A stretch of DNA of 64,000 nucleotides from Roseiarcus sp963835955 (GCA_963835955.1 CAWIHZ010000017.1:310001-374000); one strand, 5' to 3'. Counted from the first letter of the stretch, positions 51,766 through 62,074 are shown. The notes: generated from the letters alone by a model not told the origin. Made by a program: numbers and translations.

Positions 51766-53973
51766 ATGACACTGCAGAATTTCCGCTTCGAGACCGACGC
51801 CGACGGGATCGCGCTCGTCACCTGGGACATGCCCAGCCGGTCGATGAACGTGCTGACGGCCGAAGTGGTCGCCGAGATGGCGGCGATCGTCGATACGATC
51901 ACGAACGACGTCGCGATCAAGGGCGCCGTCTTCACTTCCGGAAAGGATGGCTTTTCCGGCGGCGCCGACCTGACGATGCTGAAGTCCATGGGCGACGAAT
52001 ATTCCCGCCTCGCCAGGACGCAAGGCAAGGAGGCGGCGATGCGCGGCTTCGTCGATCAGGCGCGGCAGCTTTCGCTCACCTACCGGCGGCTGGAAACCTG
52101 CGGCAAGCCGGTCGCCGCCGCGATCAATGGCGTATGCATGGGCGGCGGCTTCGAACTCGCGCTCGCATGCCACTATCGAATCGTCGCGGATAGCGACAAG
52201 GCGCGCGTGGGCCTGCCGGAAATCAAGGTCGGGCTCTTCCCTGGCGGCGGCGGCACTCAGCGCGTGGCGCGGCTGATGCCGACGCCGGACGCGCTGCAGA
52301 TGCTGCTCAAGGGCGACCAGTTGCGCCCCTCCGTGGCGAAAAAGATGGGCCTGGCGCACGAGGTCGCGCCGGCGAATGAGATCGTCGCGCTCGCCAAGGC
52401 CTGGGTGAAGGCCAATCCGGGCGCAAAGGCGCCTTGGGACGATCCGAAGTTCAAGCTGCCGTCGGGCAAAGTCTTTTCCGCGCAGGGCATGATGATCTGG
52501 CCGCCGGCCAACGCCATCTATCGCCGCGAGACTTATGACAATTATCCGGCGGCGAAGGCGATCCTGACTTGCGTGTTCGAAGGCCTGCAGCTGCCGATGG
52601 ATCTCGCGCTCAGCGTCGAGAGCAAATATTTCGCCAACATTCTCCTGTCCAAGGAAGCCGCGGCGATGATCCGCTCGCTGTTCCTGTCGATGGGCGAGCT
52701 CAACAAGGGCGCGCGCCGTCCGGGCGGCGTTCCGGCGTCGAACCTCAAGAAAGTCGGCGTGCTCGGCGCGGGGCTAATGGGCGCGGGCATCGCCTATGTC
52801 TCGGCCAGCGCCGGGCTCGAAGTGGTGCTGATCGACCGCGATCAAGAGTTGGCCGATAAGGGCAAGGCTTATTCCGACAAGATTGTCAGCACGCAGATCG
52901 CCAAAGGCCGGGCGAAAACGGCCGACAAGGACGCGCTGCTCGCGCGCATTCACGCGACGGCGGACTATACTCAGCTGAAGTGCTGCGACCTCGTCGTCGA
53001 GGCGGTGTTCGAGGATCGCGCGGTCAAGGCCGAGGCGACCAAGAAGGCGCAGGCCGTTCTGGGGCCGGACGTGGTCTTCGCCAGCAACACCTCGACGCTG
53101 CCGATTAGCTCGCTCGCCGAAACTTCGCTGAAGCCGGAACAATTCATCGGCGTGCATTTCTTCTCGCCAGTCGACAGGATGATGTTGACCGAGATCATCA
53201 TGGGCGAGAAGACCGGCCCGAAAGCGCTGGCGACGGCGATGGATTTCGTGCGCGCGATCAGGAAGACGCCGATCGTCGTCAATGACTGCCGCGGCTTCTA
53301 CGTCAACCGCTGCGTCGGCAATTACATGGTCGAAGCGCACGCTATGGTGATGGAGGGCGTTCCTCCCGCGATGATCGAGAACGCCGCCAGGATGGCGGGC
53401 ATGCCGGTCGGGCCGCTGGCGCTCAACGACGAGGTCGGCATCGATTTGAGCTGGCGCATCCTGCAGGCGACCGAGAAGGATCTCGGCGCGAACGCCGTCG
53501 ATCCGGCGCAGAAGAAGCTGATCGAGACAATGGTCGCAAAGGACCAGCGCTTCGGCCGCAAGAACGGCAAGGGTTTTTACGACTACCCCACTAACGGGCA
53601 AAAGAGCCTGTGGCCGGGGATCGCAAAGATCGCCGGCAAACGGCTCGACCCCGACACGGTCAGCGTAAAGGACTTGAAGGACCGCTTCCTGTTCACCGCG
53701 GCGCTCGAGGCCGCCCGTTGCATGTTCGAGGGCGTCGTCACCGATCCGCGCGAGGCCGATGTCGGCTCGATCCTCGGCTTCGGCTACGCGCCCTATACCG
53801 GGGGCACGATCTCCTTCATCGACGGCATGGGGCTGAAGACGTTTGTCGCGCGCGCAAAAGAGCTTGCGGGCAAATACGGCCCGAGGTTCGAGCCGAGCGA
53901 GAAGCTCGTCCAAATGGCCGAGCGCGGCGAGACGTTCTACGGGACCTACGGCGAAAAGCAGAAGGCGGCGTAG
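51766..53973 (+). CDS. fadB: bifunctional enoyl-CoA hydratase / 3-hydroxyacyl-CoA dehydrogenase (FadB-like)
   Basis: 735 residues from ATG 51766. Residues 1-200 form the crotonase fold: KDGFSGGADLTMLKSMGDEY, AINGVCMGGGFELALACHYR and LPEIKVGLFPGGGGTQRVAR with the catalytic Glu. From about 325 comes the NAD-binding dehydrogenase: GVLGAGLMGAGIAYVSASAG, SNTSTLPISSLAETS, FIGVHFFSPVDRMMLTEII with the His-Glu dyad. A C-terminal 3HCDH domain follows. It catalyses hydration and dehydrogenation of enoyl-CoA and completes the operon with thiolase and acyl-CoA dehydrogenase. Confidence 0.94.
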   Translation: MTLQNFRFETDADGIALVTWDMPSRSMNVLTAEVVAEMAAIVDTITNDVAIKGAVFTSGKDGFSGGADLTMLKSMGDEYSRLARTQGKEAAMRGFVDQARQLSLTYRRLETCGKPVAAAINGVCMGGGFELALACHYRIVADSDKARVGLPEIKVGLFPGGGGTQRVARLMPTPDALQMLLKGDQLRPSVAKKMGLAHEVAPANEIVALAKAWVKANPGAKAPWDDPKFKLPSGKVFSAQGMMIWPPANAIYRRETYDNYPAAKAILTCVFEGLQLPMDLALSVESKYFANILLSKEAAAMIRSLFLSMGELNKGARRPGGVPASNLKKVGVLGAGLMGAGIAYVSASAGLEVVLIDRDQELADKGKAYSDKIVSTQIAKGRAKTADKDALLARIHATADYTQLKCCDLVVEAVFEDRAVKAEATKKAQAVLGPDVVFASNTSTLPISSLAETSLKPEQFIGVHFFSPVDRMMLTEIIMGEKTGPKALATAMDFVRAIRKTPIVVNDCRGFYVNRCVGNYMVEAHAMVMEGVPPAMIENAARMAGMPVGPLALNDEVGIDLSWRILQATEKDLGANAVDPAQKKLIETMVAKDQRFGRKNGKGFYDYPTNGQKSLWPGIAKIAGKRLDPDTVSVKDLKDRFLFTAALEAARCMFEGVVTDPREADVGSILGFGYAPYTGGTISFIDGMGLKTFVARAKELAGKYGPRFEPSEKLVQMAERGETFYGTYGEKQKAA

Positions 53974-54435
53974 AACGCCTTCGCGCTGCTCATTGACTCG
54001 CGGAGCCTTGGCCGACGCAGATCGGCGAAGACCGCTCTCGACAGTTCCGCCGATCCCGCGTCCGTAGCCATTGGTCGGCGCGGGGCGAGACCCCGGCCTG
54101 CCGTCGCCGTCGATCAAGACCTAACGTCCGCTCAGTAATCCATGCCCCGGGCGGCATGGCGGGCGCCGGCGTTTTCTTCTTCCGCTTTTTGAGCGACCAT
54201 CGCCTCGCTCGTGATGAGATCGAACTTGACGCGAGCGAGCGCCTTGGGACGCCCGCAGCAGCGGCGCCCCGCCACCGGGAAGGACGCCAACGTTCGAGAG
54301 CGTGCGGGGAAAAAATTAGCACTCAAAGAGTTATGCTGCTAACATACTGATATCGTTACGTAAATGAAATTTCCCACTTGCCAAGGCGCTGTGGAAGTGA
54401 GAAGATTCGCTCCTGTCCAGACTTGGAGGGGCCGC
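53974..54435. other. intergenic region with CIRCE-like repeat
   Basis: Mostly featureless except for AT-rich DNA at 54310-54370. TTAGCACTC, 9 nt, then TGCTGCTAA at 54316-54342 matches the HrcA CIRCE consensus TTAGCACTC-N9-GAGTGCTAA at 15 of 18 arm positions. It lies 94 bp before usg. A 64-codon frame at 54132-54326 on the minus strand has no domain and was not called. Confidence 0.4.
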
Positions 54436-54705
54436 ATGATCTGCGCCGACTTCCGCCGCCAGTTCGAAGGCTACGGGCTCACGACCGCCAACATCCTCTA
54501 TCGCCTGCCCGACCACCCGGGCATCCTGCAAAACTACATCTGGCAACAGCACGATCTGCATCCGCATTTCCCCGAACTCAAGAAGTTCCTGGATTTCTGG
54601 GCGCGCGAACTCGAGGGCCTTCTGCATTCGGTAACCGTCGCCCACACCCATCTGATCAGGCCGGTGGAATTCAAGGCGATCGACGGGGAGTTTCGCCTGA
54701 ATTGA
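54436..54705 (+). CDS. usg: Usg family protein
   Basis: 89 residues from ATG 54436 with TGGAGGGG before it. The alphaproteobacterial Usg family: DFRRQFEGYGLTTANILYRL, PDHPGILQNYIWQQHDLHPHF, PELKKFLDFWARELEGLLHS and VTVAHTHLIRPVEF. Named from a gene upstream of a trp gene; its biochemical function is unknown. No trp gene is adjacent here. Confidence 0.85.
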   Translation: MICADFRRQFEGYGLTTANILYRLPDHPGILQNYIWQQHDLHPHFPELKKFLDFWARELEGLLHSVTVAHTHLIRPVEFKAIDGEFRLN

Positions 54706-55226
54706 CGCGGCGCTCCGGAGGGGCGCCCCCCGCCCGCGCGCCGACGGTTACGCCGGAAAGGCGCCTGCCGAGATTCCGTAGGATTCGAGGAACTTGCCGA
54801 TCTGCATTGCCTCCGCCTTCATCAGCCCGTGGTTGGTGAGATGCAGGATCGTCTCATTGCCGTTCGGCTCAGATCCTGATGCGGCTCTTCGTTCTGGCGT
54901 CTATCTCGGCGCCGATCCGGTGCAGGAGCGTTGGTGATGTCCTTCATATCGAGGTTGGCGTTGACCGGAAGGGCGAAGTTCGGCTGATGACCTTGCGTTG
55001 GTGGTGGTTCATGGATTGGTTCTCGCCGTTGATTCGGAATTAAATTTGCCGCCAATTGGGTTGGACGTAATTGCGCTGAATCAATCTTCGCAAGGCGGCT
55101 TTGGTCGACATGGACCGCCGCGCTTTTTGCCCCGAGTGCCAAACGTGGGTGGATGACGCCATTGGCTGCTATTGCTTGCGGCGCAGCTTGCCTCTAAAGA
55201 CGGGCGCACTGATGGAGGAATCCATA
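54706..55226. other. intergenic border before the polysaccharide region
   Basis: About 520 bp with no convincing gene. The GC content falls near 55020-55080 (GAATTAAATTTGCCGCCAAT). A frame from 55101 reads CPECQTWVDDAIGCYC, a zinc-ribbon-like pattern, directly in front of the WbvR-like start, but it is not supported as a gene. The promoter of the sugar cassette is expected here. Confidence 0.4.
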
Positions 55227-56093
55227 ATGAAGGTCCTTGTCCTTGGGGCGGGAGGGATGCTGGGTAGCGCATGCTATAAGTTGTTTTCGGAGACGGACGG
55301 CTATCTTACCTATGGAACTTTGCGTACACTTGAACAAACTCAAGCAGGCAAGGGGACATTAATTCCTTGTGTTAATGCTCTGGATTTATCTCAACTGGCC
55401 TACGTATTTGACCAGTGCGGCCCAGACCTCGTCATCAATTGCGTTGGAATCATAAAGCAGCTGGATAGCGTGAAAAATCTTCCGCTGCTGATCGAGACCA
55501 ACGCCCTCCTGCCTCATCGCCTCGCCGACCTCTTGAATCGTTACGGCGCGCAACTCATCCATATCTCGACCGACTGCGTCTTTTCCGGCGCGAAGGGCAT
55601 GTACAAGGAGTCCGACGTGCCGGACGCCGCGGATCCTTACGGGCGCACAAAGCAGCTCGGCGAGACGCTTGCGCCGAATGCGGTCACACTTCGGACGTCC
55701 ATCATTGGCCACGAAGTCAAGCGGGCCGTTTCGCTCGTCGACTGGTTTCTCTCGCAGCGAGGAACTGTGAAGGGGTTCCGCCGTGCTATTTTTTCTGGAT
55801 TGCCAACCGTCGAACTCGCCCGCGTCATTCGCGACTTTGTGGCGCCTGACCGCGAACTCACCGGCCTCTACCATGTCGCGGCCGAGCCGATCGCCAAATT
55901 CGATCTCCTTCGGCTGGTGGCCAAAGAATATCGCAGCGAAGCGAGTTTGGCGCCGGACGATGCGCTGGTCATTGACCGCTCGCTCGACGGACAGCGGTTC
56001 AGAGAGCGCACTGGCTATGTCGCGGCGCCATGGACGACGCTCATCCGATCCATGCGTGAACACCGGGGCAATGCCGCAGTGCGTGCAGCGTAG
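55227..56093 (+). CDS. RmlD-like SDR reductase of sugar-nucleotide cassette (WbvR-like)
   Basis: 288 residues from ATG 55227; GGAGG lies 8-10 nt upstream. RmlD-type SDR: KVLVLGAGGMLGSACYKLFS, PDLVINCVGIIKQLDSVKN, HISTDCVFSGAKGMYKESDV and DPYGRTKQLGET with the YxxxK catalytic pair. It lies immediately before genes for the 4,6-dehydratase/5-epimerase and 2-epimerase. In Vibrio cholerae O37 this trio (WbvB, WbvR, WbvD) makes UDP-N-acetyl-L-quinovosamine. The alternative third enzyme would give UDP-L-FucNAc. The exact sugar depends on this reductase. Confidence 0.85.
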   Translation: MKVLVLGAGGMLGSACYKLFSETDGYLTYGTLRTLEQTQAGKGTLIPCVNALDLSQLAYVFDQCGPDLVINCVGIIKQLDSVKNLPLLIETNALLPHRLADLLNRYGAQLIHISTDCVFSGAKGMYKESDVPDAADPYGRTKQLGETLAPNAVTLRTSIIGHEVKRAVSLVDWFLSQRGTVKGFRRAIFSGLPTVELARVIRDFVAPDRELTGLYHVAAEPIAKFDLLRLVAKEYRSEASLAPDDALVIDRSLDGQRFRERTGYVAAPWTTLIRSMREHRGNAAVRAA

Positions 56094-56102
56094 AGAAAAT
56101 CG

Positions 56103-57113
56103 ATGTTCGAAGGCAAGACGATCCTTATCACCGGAGGCACGGGCTCCTTCGGCAACGCAGTCCTTAGAAGATTTCTCGCAACGAACATCAGCGAGATCCG
56201 CATCCTCAGTCGCGACGAAAAGAAGCAGGAGGATATGCGGATCGAGTTTGCGAACCCGAAGCTGAGATTCTACATCGGTGACGTTCGCGACATTGCAAGC
56301 ATTCGTCCGGCCATGGCGGGCGTCGACTACGTATTTCACGCCGCCGCGCTGAAACAGGTTCCATCATGCGAGTTCTTCCCGCTTCAGGCGGTGCAGACCA
56401 ATATTCTCGGCGCTTCCAATGTCCTCGACGCCGCCGTGGACGCGCGCGTTCGCCGGGTCATCGTTCTAAGCACCGACAAGGCCGTGTACCCGATCAACGC
56501 CATGGGCATGAGCAAAGCGTTGATGGAAAAAATAACTGTCGCCAAGACTCGACATGTATCCCCAGACGACACCGTGCTCTGTGCGACACGCTACGGCAAC
56601 GTGATGGCGTCGCGCGGCTCGGTCATCCCTTTGTTCGTTTCACAGATCAAGGTTGGCAGGCCGCTGACGGTGACCGATCCGCAGATGACACGCTTTCTGA
56701 TGTCGCTCGATCAATCGGTGGAGCTCGTGCTGTTCGCCTATAAGAACGCCATGCAAGGCGACATTTTGGTCCAGAAGGCGCCGGCCAGCACGATCGAGAC
56801 GCTGTTCCTCGCGTTGATGAAGATCTTCAACAAGAAAGTGGACGTTAAGATCATTGGGACCCGTCATGGCGAAAAAAAGTCGGAATGTCTCGTATCGCGT
56901 GAGGAAATGGCGCGGGCAAGAGATCTCGGCGAATTCTATCGTATCCCGGCCGATGGTCGAGATTTAGATTATTCGAAATATTTCGTCGATGGTGAGCAAG
57001 AAGTATCAAGCCTCAACGACTACACTTCCGATAACACGCGTCTTCTGAGCGTCAACGAAACAGCGGATCTGCTCTTGGGTTTAGACTATATAAAGAGCGA
57101 GCTGAGGAACTGA
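56103..57113 (+). CDS. UDP-GlcNAc 4,6-dehydratase/5-epimerase (FnlA/CapE/WbvB type)
   Basis: 336 residues. Extended SDR that converts UDP-GlcNAc to the 4-keto-6-deoxy-L-hexose intermediate. ILITGGTGSFGNAVLRRFLA, YVFHAAALKQVPSCEFFPLQ, VIVLSTDKAVYPINAMGMSK and LCATRYGNVMASRGSVIP. The MGMSK replaces the usual YxxxK, the Met/Lys pair characteristic of CapE/FlaA1-like inverting dehydratases. Starts 9 nt after the reductase gene in a tight operon. Confidence 0.92.
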   Translation: MFEGKTILITGGTGSFGNAVLRRFLATNISEIRILSRDEKKQEDMRIEFANPKLRFYIGDVRDIASIRPAMAGVDYVFHAAALKQVPSCEFFPLQAVQTNILGASNVLDAAVDARVRRVIVLSTDKAVYPINAMGMSKALMEKITVAKTRHVSPDDTVLCATRYGNVMASRGSVIPLFVSQIKVGRPLTVTDPQMTRFLMSLDQSVELVLFAYKNAMQGDILVQKAPASTIETLFLALMKIFNKKVDVKIIGTRHGEKKSECLVSREEMARARDLGEFYRIPADGRDLDYSKYFVDGEQEVSSLNDYTSDNTRLLSVNETADLLLGLDYIKSELRN

Positions 57114-57128
57114 ATCGGAGTCGCTGTC

Positions 57129-58265
57129 GTGCAGAAAATCGTGACTATTGTCGGCACGCGGCCAGAATTGATTAAAATGTGTTGCGTCATCGAACGGCTC
57201 GACCGCGAGACCGATCATATATTGGTTCATACCGGACAGAACTATGATTACGAACTGAACCAAGTCTTTTTTGACGACCTTGGTATCCGAAAACCCGATC
57301 ATTTCTTGAGCGCCGCCGGTGACAACGCGGCGGAAACCATAGCAAACACGATCGTCAAAACGGATAAAGTCCTCGAGTACGAAAAGCCGAACGCCGTCTT
57401 GATTTATGGCGATACTAATTCCGGCCTCGCGGTCATCGCCGCGAAGCGCCGCAAGGTTCCAGTCTTTCATATGGAAGCGGGCAACCGCTGTTTTGATCAG
57501 CGCGTCCCGGAGGAGTTGAACCGCAAGGTCATCGACCACCTCTCCGATGTGAACATGGTGCTGACGGAGCACGCCAGGCGCTACCTTCTCGCCGAAGGAC
57601 TGCCGGCGGAGCGAATCTTCAAGACCGGCTCGCATCTCGAGGAAGTTCTAGAGCGGTCCCGCCGCAAGATCGAGGCGTCCCGCGCGCTCGACGACCTCGG
57701 ACTGAAGGCCGACGAGTATTTTCTCGTCAGCAGCCATCGCGAGGAGAATGTCGATGATCCGCTCCGATGCCGCGCCCTGATCGAGACGCTCAACGTCATT
57801 GCAAACCAGTATCGCGCGCCGATCATTTTCTCGACGCATCCGCGCACGCGGCGCCGGCTCGACGCCATCGAGGGCCTGCGTATCGATCCGTTGGTCCAGT
57901 TTTTGCGCCCTTTTGGCTTTTCCGACTACATCCAGTTACAGAAGCACGCGAAATGCGTGCTGTCCGACAGCGGCACCATAACCGAGGAAGCTGCATTGTT
58001 GGGCCTTCGAGCCGTCAATCTGCGCGATGCGCACGAAAGACCGGAGGGCATGGACGCGGGAGTTCTGATCATGTGCGGCGTTCGGCCTGAAGCCGTGCTT
58101 GACGCGGTGAGAGTGACACTCGGAAGACCGCCGGCGGAGCCGAGGCTGGTCGCTGATTATCTTGGAGGGTCCGTCTCCGAAAAAGTGGTCAACATCGTCT
58201 TGAGCTATATCGACTATGTCAATCGGACCGTGTGGTCGAAAATGACAAGCAGTTCCCGAACCTGA
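57129..58265 (+). CDS. UDP-HexNAc 2-epimerase, non-hydrolysing (FnlC/WbvD/WecB type)
   Basis: 378 residues from GTG 57129, 15 nt after the dehydratase. GT-B-fold epimerase: KIVTIVGTRPELIKMCCVIE, LVHTGQNYDYELNQVFFDDL, NAVLIYGDTNSGLAVIAAKR, FHMEAGNRCFDQRVPEELNR and the C-terminal VLSDSGTITEEAALLGLRAV. Completes the three-step UDP-L-6-deoxy-HexNAc path started by the two genes before it. The downstream gene is decayed. Confidence 0.93.
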   Translation: MQKIVTIVGTRPELIKMCCVIERLDRETDHILVHTGQNYDYELNQVFFDDLGIRKPDHFLSAAGDNAAETIANTIVKTDKVLEYEKPNAVLIYGDTNSGLAVIAAKRRKVPVFHMEAGNRCFDQRVPEELNRKVIDHLSDVNMVLTEHARRYLLAEGLPAERIFKTGSHLEEVLERSRRKIEASRALDDLGLKADEYFLVSSHREENVDDPLRCRALIETLNVIANQYRAPIIFSTHPRTRRRLDAIEGLRIDPLVQFLRPFGFSDYIQLQKHAKCVLSDSGTITEEAALLGLRAVNLRDAHERPEGMDAGVLIMCGVRPEAVLDAVRVTLGRPPAEPRLVADYLGGSVSEKVVNIVLSYIDYVNRTVWSKMTSSSRT

Positions 58266-58489
58266 AGTGTATCGCCGAAAACGTTAAGCAGGTCTCGTAT
58301 GAACGAAATCGAAGTGCTATTGTAAGTTTGGGCCTTTCGTGGTAGAGGTTGGCGCAAATATGAGAATCTCGAGATGTGTGTAAGAGTGAGGAGGCGGTGA
58401 ACAGAGAACAACGCTCTGACGTACGGCGAGCGAGATCTGTTAGTCCGGCAAGCGAAAAGGGCGTTGCGGGCTCTGACGCGGCATCCGTG

Positions 58490-59880
58490 AAATGACGGGT
58501 GATTTTTTAGCTTGGCTCGGCCACGACGACATTCACTTGGCACAAAACGGCCTCGCAGATCGCATTCTCTCGGCAACTCGGGATACCGGAGGCGATGCTG
58601 TTTTCCGACTACGAGTTGATCGATCCGACGGGAAAGTCATCTGTCCAGTCAAGCTGCCTCATAAGGAGTTCGTTGATAAACCTTTGTTGCCGTTTCTCAA
58701 AGCGTGCATCAATGGTTGCACGTTGCTGATCAAGGCCTTCATGAGAAAGAGGTGTGGGCCGTTTGATGAAAGCCTGTGTAACACACAGGACTACGACCTC
58801 TGGAACAGGATTTTAGCGAAACACATCTTTTTAATCAAGACAAGTCTCGTCAAGACAGCGTGCATCGCAATCAGACTCGCATAATGCTGCTGCGGTTGAA
58901 GGGGACGCGCTGTGGAAACGAATGCTCATGCGCACACCGCTTCAGCAGGCCGCGTAGGCAGCCGGAAGCGCTATTCGCCTCGCTGGCCGTTTTCTGGAGA
59001 ATACGCCGTATAGGGAAGCTGCAACATATGCGAGTGAGCAGGCGGGCGCTAGCCTCGCGAAAACCTTGTTTCCGTGGTGATGCCGGTCTGGAACGAGGCA
59101 GAAAAGGCAGGCCGGGCAATGCGCAGCGTACTTGTAGGCTCAAGAATTTTGAGTTGTTGGTGGTCGACGACGGCTCGCCGAGGATATGTCTGAGGTGACC
59201 GCGTTGTGGCGACGACCACGCATCAGGTTGTTCCGGCAGTCGAACGCGGCCGCGGACGCGCGCAATTTCGGTTTGAGCGCGGCTCGGGGCGAATAGATTG
59301 CCTTTCTTGACGCGGACGATTATTTTCTTCCGCAAAAGCTGCAGCGACAGATGGAGCTGATGCAGCGGGCGGGTCGAGTGTTATCGCACACTTCGTATTT
59401 TATCGAGTTCCGGAGTCTTTGCTTGGGCTTGGAATATGGCGAAGCGGCAAACTCGACGGCGTCGTCTACCCCGAAATAATCGGCTGCTGCAGATTGCCAC
59501 GCCAACGGTGATGATACATCGGCTGCTCGTCGCCGAAGGTTTTCGTTTCCCCAGGGGCACCGGATATCCGTAGATGATCAGAGGGATGACATAGCGGGTC
59601 GGTATGAAGTGCTGTATATTGACGAACGCTAATGTTTCGAGGATCCAGCAGCAGAGCTGTTGGACATCGCGGGAATTTGCATGGGATCAGCAACTCGTTT
59701 CGACGCTCAGGAAACATCCGCTCCATGCTCGGCACCCACAGCAGATTGAACGCCTTAGCACGGTGATCAACACGATGGCCGGGCGCTGGAAAGACGATCC
59801 GGTGGCTGCGCAGAAAACGATGTCTCGAAGAGATGTTGGCGCCGCTTGGCGAAATCGTTCGCCTCTCTTTGGCTCCTGAG
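58490..59880 (+). pseudogene. two-domain family 2 glycosyltransferase, multiply frameshifted
   Basis: The protein can be pieced together across frames. Domain 1: GDFLAWLGHDDIHL (58500), then FSDYELIDPTGK only in a shifted frame near 58600-58635, then CPVKLPHKEFVDKPLLPFLK, INGCTLLIK, CGPFDESLCNTQDYDLWNRI, and later LWKRMLMRTPLQQAA, a stop, and RFLENTPYREAATYASEQAG. Domain 2: VSVVMPVWNEAEKAGRAMRS (near 59068), ELLVVDDGSP, RLFRQSNAAADARNFGLSAA, then RGE, a stop, IAFLDADDYFLPQKLQRQME, and IATPTVMIHRLLVAEGFRF. The DxD motif (DADD) survives. At least four indels and several stops make it non-functional. Typical of polysaccharide-chain GT2 enzymes. Confidence 0.85.
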
Positions 59881-60117
59881 GGAGGCGCGCCGGGCGGCCG
59901 CCGTTTCGGCGAGAAGAGGCTCCGATTTGGCTTTTCCGTCATGTTCGTGATGATGGCTGGCTTGGAGCGGGAGCAAGTTTCGCGCGTAGCGATTTGAAAT
60001 GGGCATACGCGTCGGCGCTAGGCCGAGTTGCGGGCCATGAGAAAGGCAAGCCGCTTTCGCCAACGTGGCGCGTATTGTCCTTAACGTAGATCGGGTTACT
60101 TGTAGCCAGGTAACAGC

Positions 60118-60620
60118 ATGAACAATAATGCACAATCGGCATCTGCGGGTGACCGCGCGAAAACACCTTTGACGAAGAGAATTCCGCGTGAAATTCGTCG
60201 CATCGCGCTGAAGCTATCCGTGCTGGGCGCACTCGCGAAAAAGGAAAGCGCGCGGCTCAGGCGCGGCGTCTCGCGTCAGAACTCGAAGCGCTCCAATTGC
60301 AATTGTACCTGCTGCGCAGCACGCACCAGATGACGGTCGCGCGCAACGACGAATCGCTGACCGAAAGCCAGAGTTGCGCGCAGAGGTCGAGCGTGTGCGC
60401 CACCAGCTAGAGGTCCGCAAGCGGAATCCGACTTGTCACGAGAGGTCGAAACACATTACGCAAAGTTGGCCGCGCAGCAAACGGCGCTCGACGCAGCGTT
60501 TAAGGCTATGAGCTTGAAGATCCACATCTCGCCGCCACTCTTTTTGATGAAGCCATTGGAGCCGACCAAGAGGCTGCTACGTCCGACGCATTGCACCAAT
60601 ACGGTGTCGCGCTTGCATGG
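60118..60620 (+). pseudogene. frameshifted N-terminal part of the 60.1-62.1 kb glycosyltransferase
   Basis: ATG 60118 opens with KTPLTKRIPREIRRIALKLS, then the reading frame shifts repeatedly. In other frames coiled-coil text appears: LASELEALQLQLYLLRSTHQ, ELRAEVERVRHQLEVR, EVETHYAKLAAQQTALDAAF and LFDEAIGADQEAATSDALHQ, the last leading into QYGVALAW and the next entry. It looks like the coiled-coil/TPR-like 5' part of one large gene broken by several single-base indels. Confidence 0.6.
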
Positions 60621-62074
60621 ATCGGACGCTCGACGACGCAGAACGGGCATTGCGTCTCGCCTTCAAGAAGGAGCCTAGCGCATTGCTTGCATATAGGCTC
60701 GGAAGCGTCCTCGCAGAGCAGCGAAAATTCTCGGAAGCGAGCGCGGTTTTCGCCACCATCGATCGCCCGCAGCTTGGCTGGCGGGCGGCTCCATGCACTC
60801 AATCATCTTCCCCGGACGGAAGGATGACCTGCGGAGCAATTGATGTCCCGTTCCGCCGAAGCGTCAATGGCCTCTTCGACGGATCAGCCGGCGATTGCGA
60901 TTTCGTCTATTTCGTTGCGGCCGACTCGCGCTACGCGAAACGATTTGCTCGTGCGCTGCATTCGTCCCTGGCCGCCGTTCATGCGAACTGCCTCCTCCAT
61001 ATCCACGTCATAAACCCGGACGACGCCACGCTGCGTGCTCCTGGACTACATGAAGGAGAGGCCGGGACCGATGGTCACATTCTCCTCCGAGGAGGTCGAC
61101 CTATCCGGACTTTCGAACGATCAGCGTCGCGTCTACTATGCGTCGGCCCGGTTCTTCGTCTTATCTGCGCTGCGTCGCCATTACGACAAGCCGGTGATCG
61201 CTGCGGACATCGATCAGGTCGTCCTGAAGGATCCGGCGCCCTGATCGAACCCGGCTCCGACGTGGCGGCGATCCGCTTCCCCTACGGCCGTTTCAACTTG
61301 ATGGCGCGGTTCTCCGCCTCCGTAATCATCGCCTCGACCCCTGCCGCGGCAAGCTATTTCGACCGGGTCGCGGCCTATATCGCCGAGCGCATGCGCGATC
61401 CTCAGGCGATCGCCTGGCATCTCGACCAGATCGCGCTCGACGTCGCGTATCTGGTGTCGGACGACATCGTCCTGAGCGAGCTTCCGAACGGCGCCATGCT
61501 CAGCGCGGCGCCGGACGCCGACGTTCCGGACGACACCTATTTCTGGTCCGTGACCTATTCGATCGCGGCAAACGCCCGAAAGCTGGCGCACCCGATTTTT
61601 CGGAAGCTCGAGACAGTGTCGCTGATCGTCGTCACCGCGGTCTTCGACCACTCCGAGGGGCTCGAGCGCACAATTGCGAGCGTGGCGAGAGATGGATATT
61701 CGAACGTCGCTCACGTTGTGATCGACCATCGCAGGAGCGATCGCCGCTTCGGTTCAATCGAGGCCGGAACGTCAGGAGTCGCAATCGGTAATCAGGAAGG
61801 AAGCAGTTTTGCCGATTTGATGAGAGAAATGCCAAACGCCGTCTTCATTGAGCTTCCTTGTGGGGAGGAGCTTGCGTCGCGGACGCTGCTGGAGATCATG
61901 CTGGCCATTGAAAGGGCCGGATCCCGCTTGAGCGCGCGCCCAGAAGGCAGCTCTGAAGTCATTGACCTGCCCGCCGGAGTCGGATTTGCGGCGAGCGGCG
62001 AGCGGCTGAGGGTTTTTCGGAAGACGGAATGGACGGGGCATCACTCAAAAGTGAGGGTGCTCTCTCGTCCATAA
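60617..62074 (+). pseudogene. TPR plus glycosyltransferase-like protein with two frameshifts
   Basis: 485 codons are open, but they join two real frames. Start: TLDDAERALRLAFKKEPSAL, LAYRLGSVLAEQRKFSEASA (TPR-like). Then DCDFVYFVAADSRYAKRFAR and LLHIHVINPD (GT8-like start). From about 61035 the protein continues in the +1 frame as LLDYMKERPGPMVTFSSEE and KPVIAADIDQVVLKDPAP, with the DxD site ADID, up to a stop at 61242. It then returns to the first frame as LIEPGSDVAAIRFPYGRFNL and QIALDVAYLVSDDIVLSELP. The out-of-frame block 61035-61240 means the listed frame would lack the DxD active site. A GT2-like tail SLIVVTAVFDHSEGLERTIA ends it. Confidence 0.7.

Noticed and set aside
54132..54326. 64-codon minus-strand frame after the fadB-like gene
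   Set aside because: TTG start without ribosome-binding site, no domain, and it begins inside the CIRCE-like repeat.
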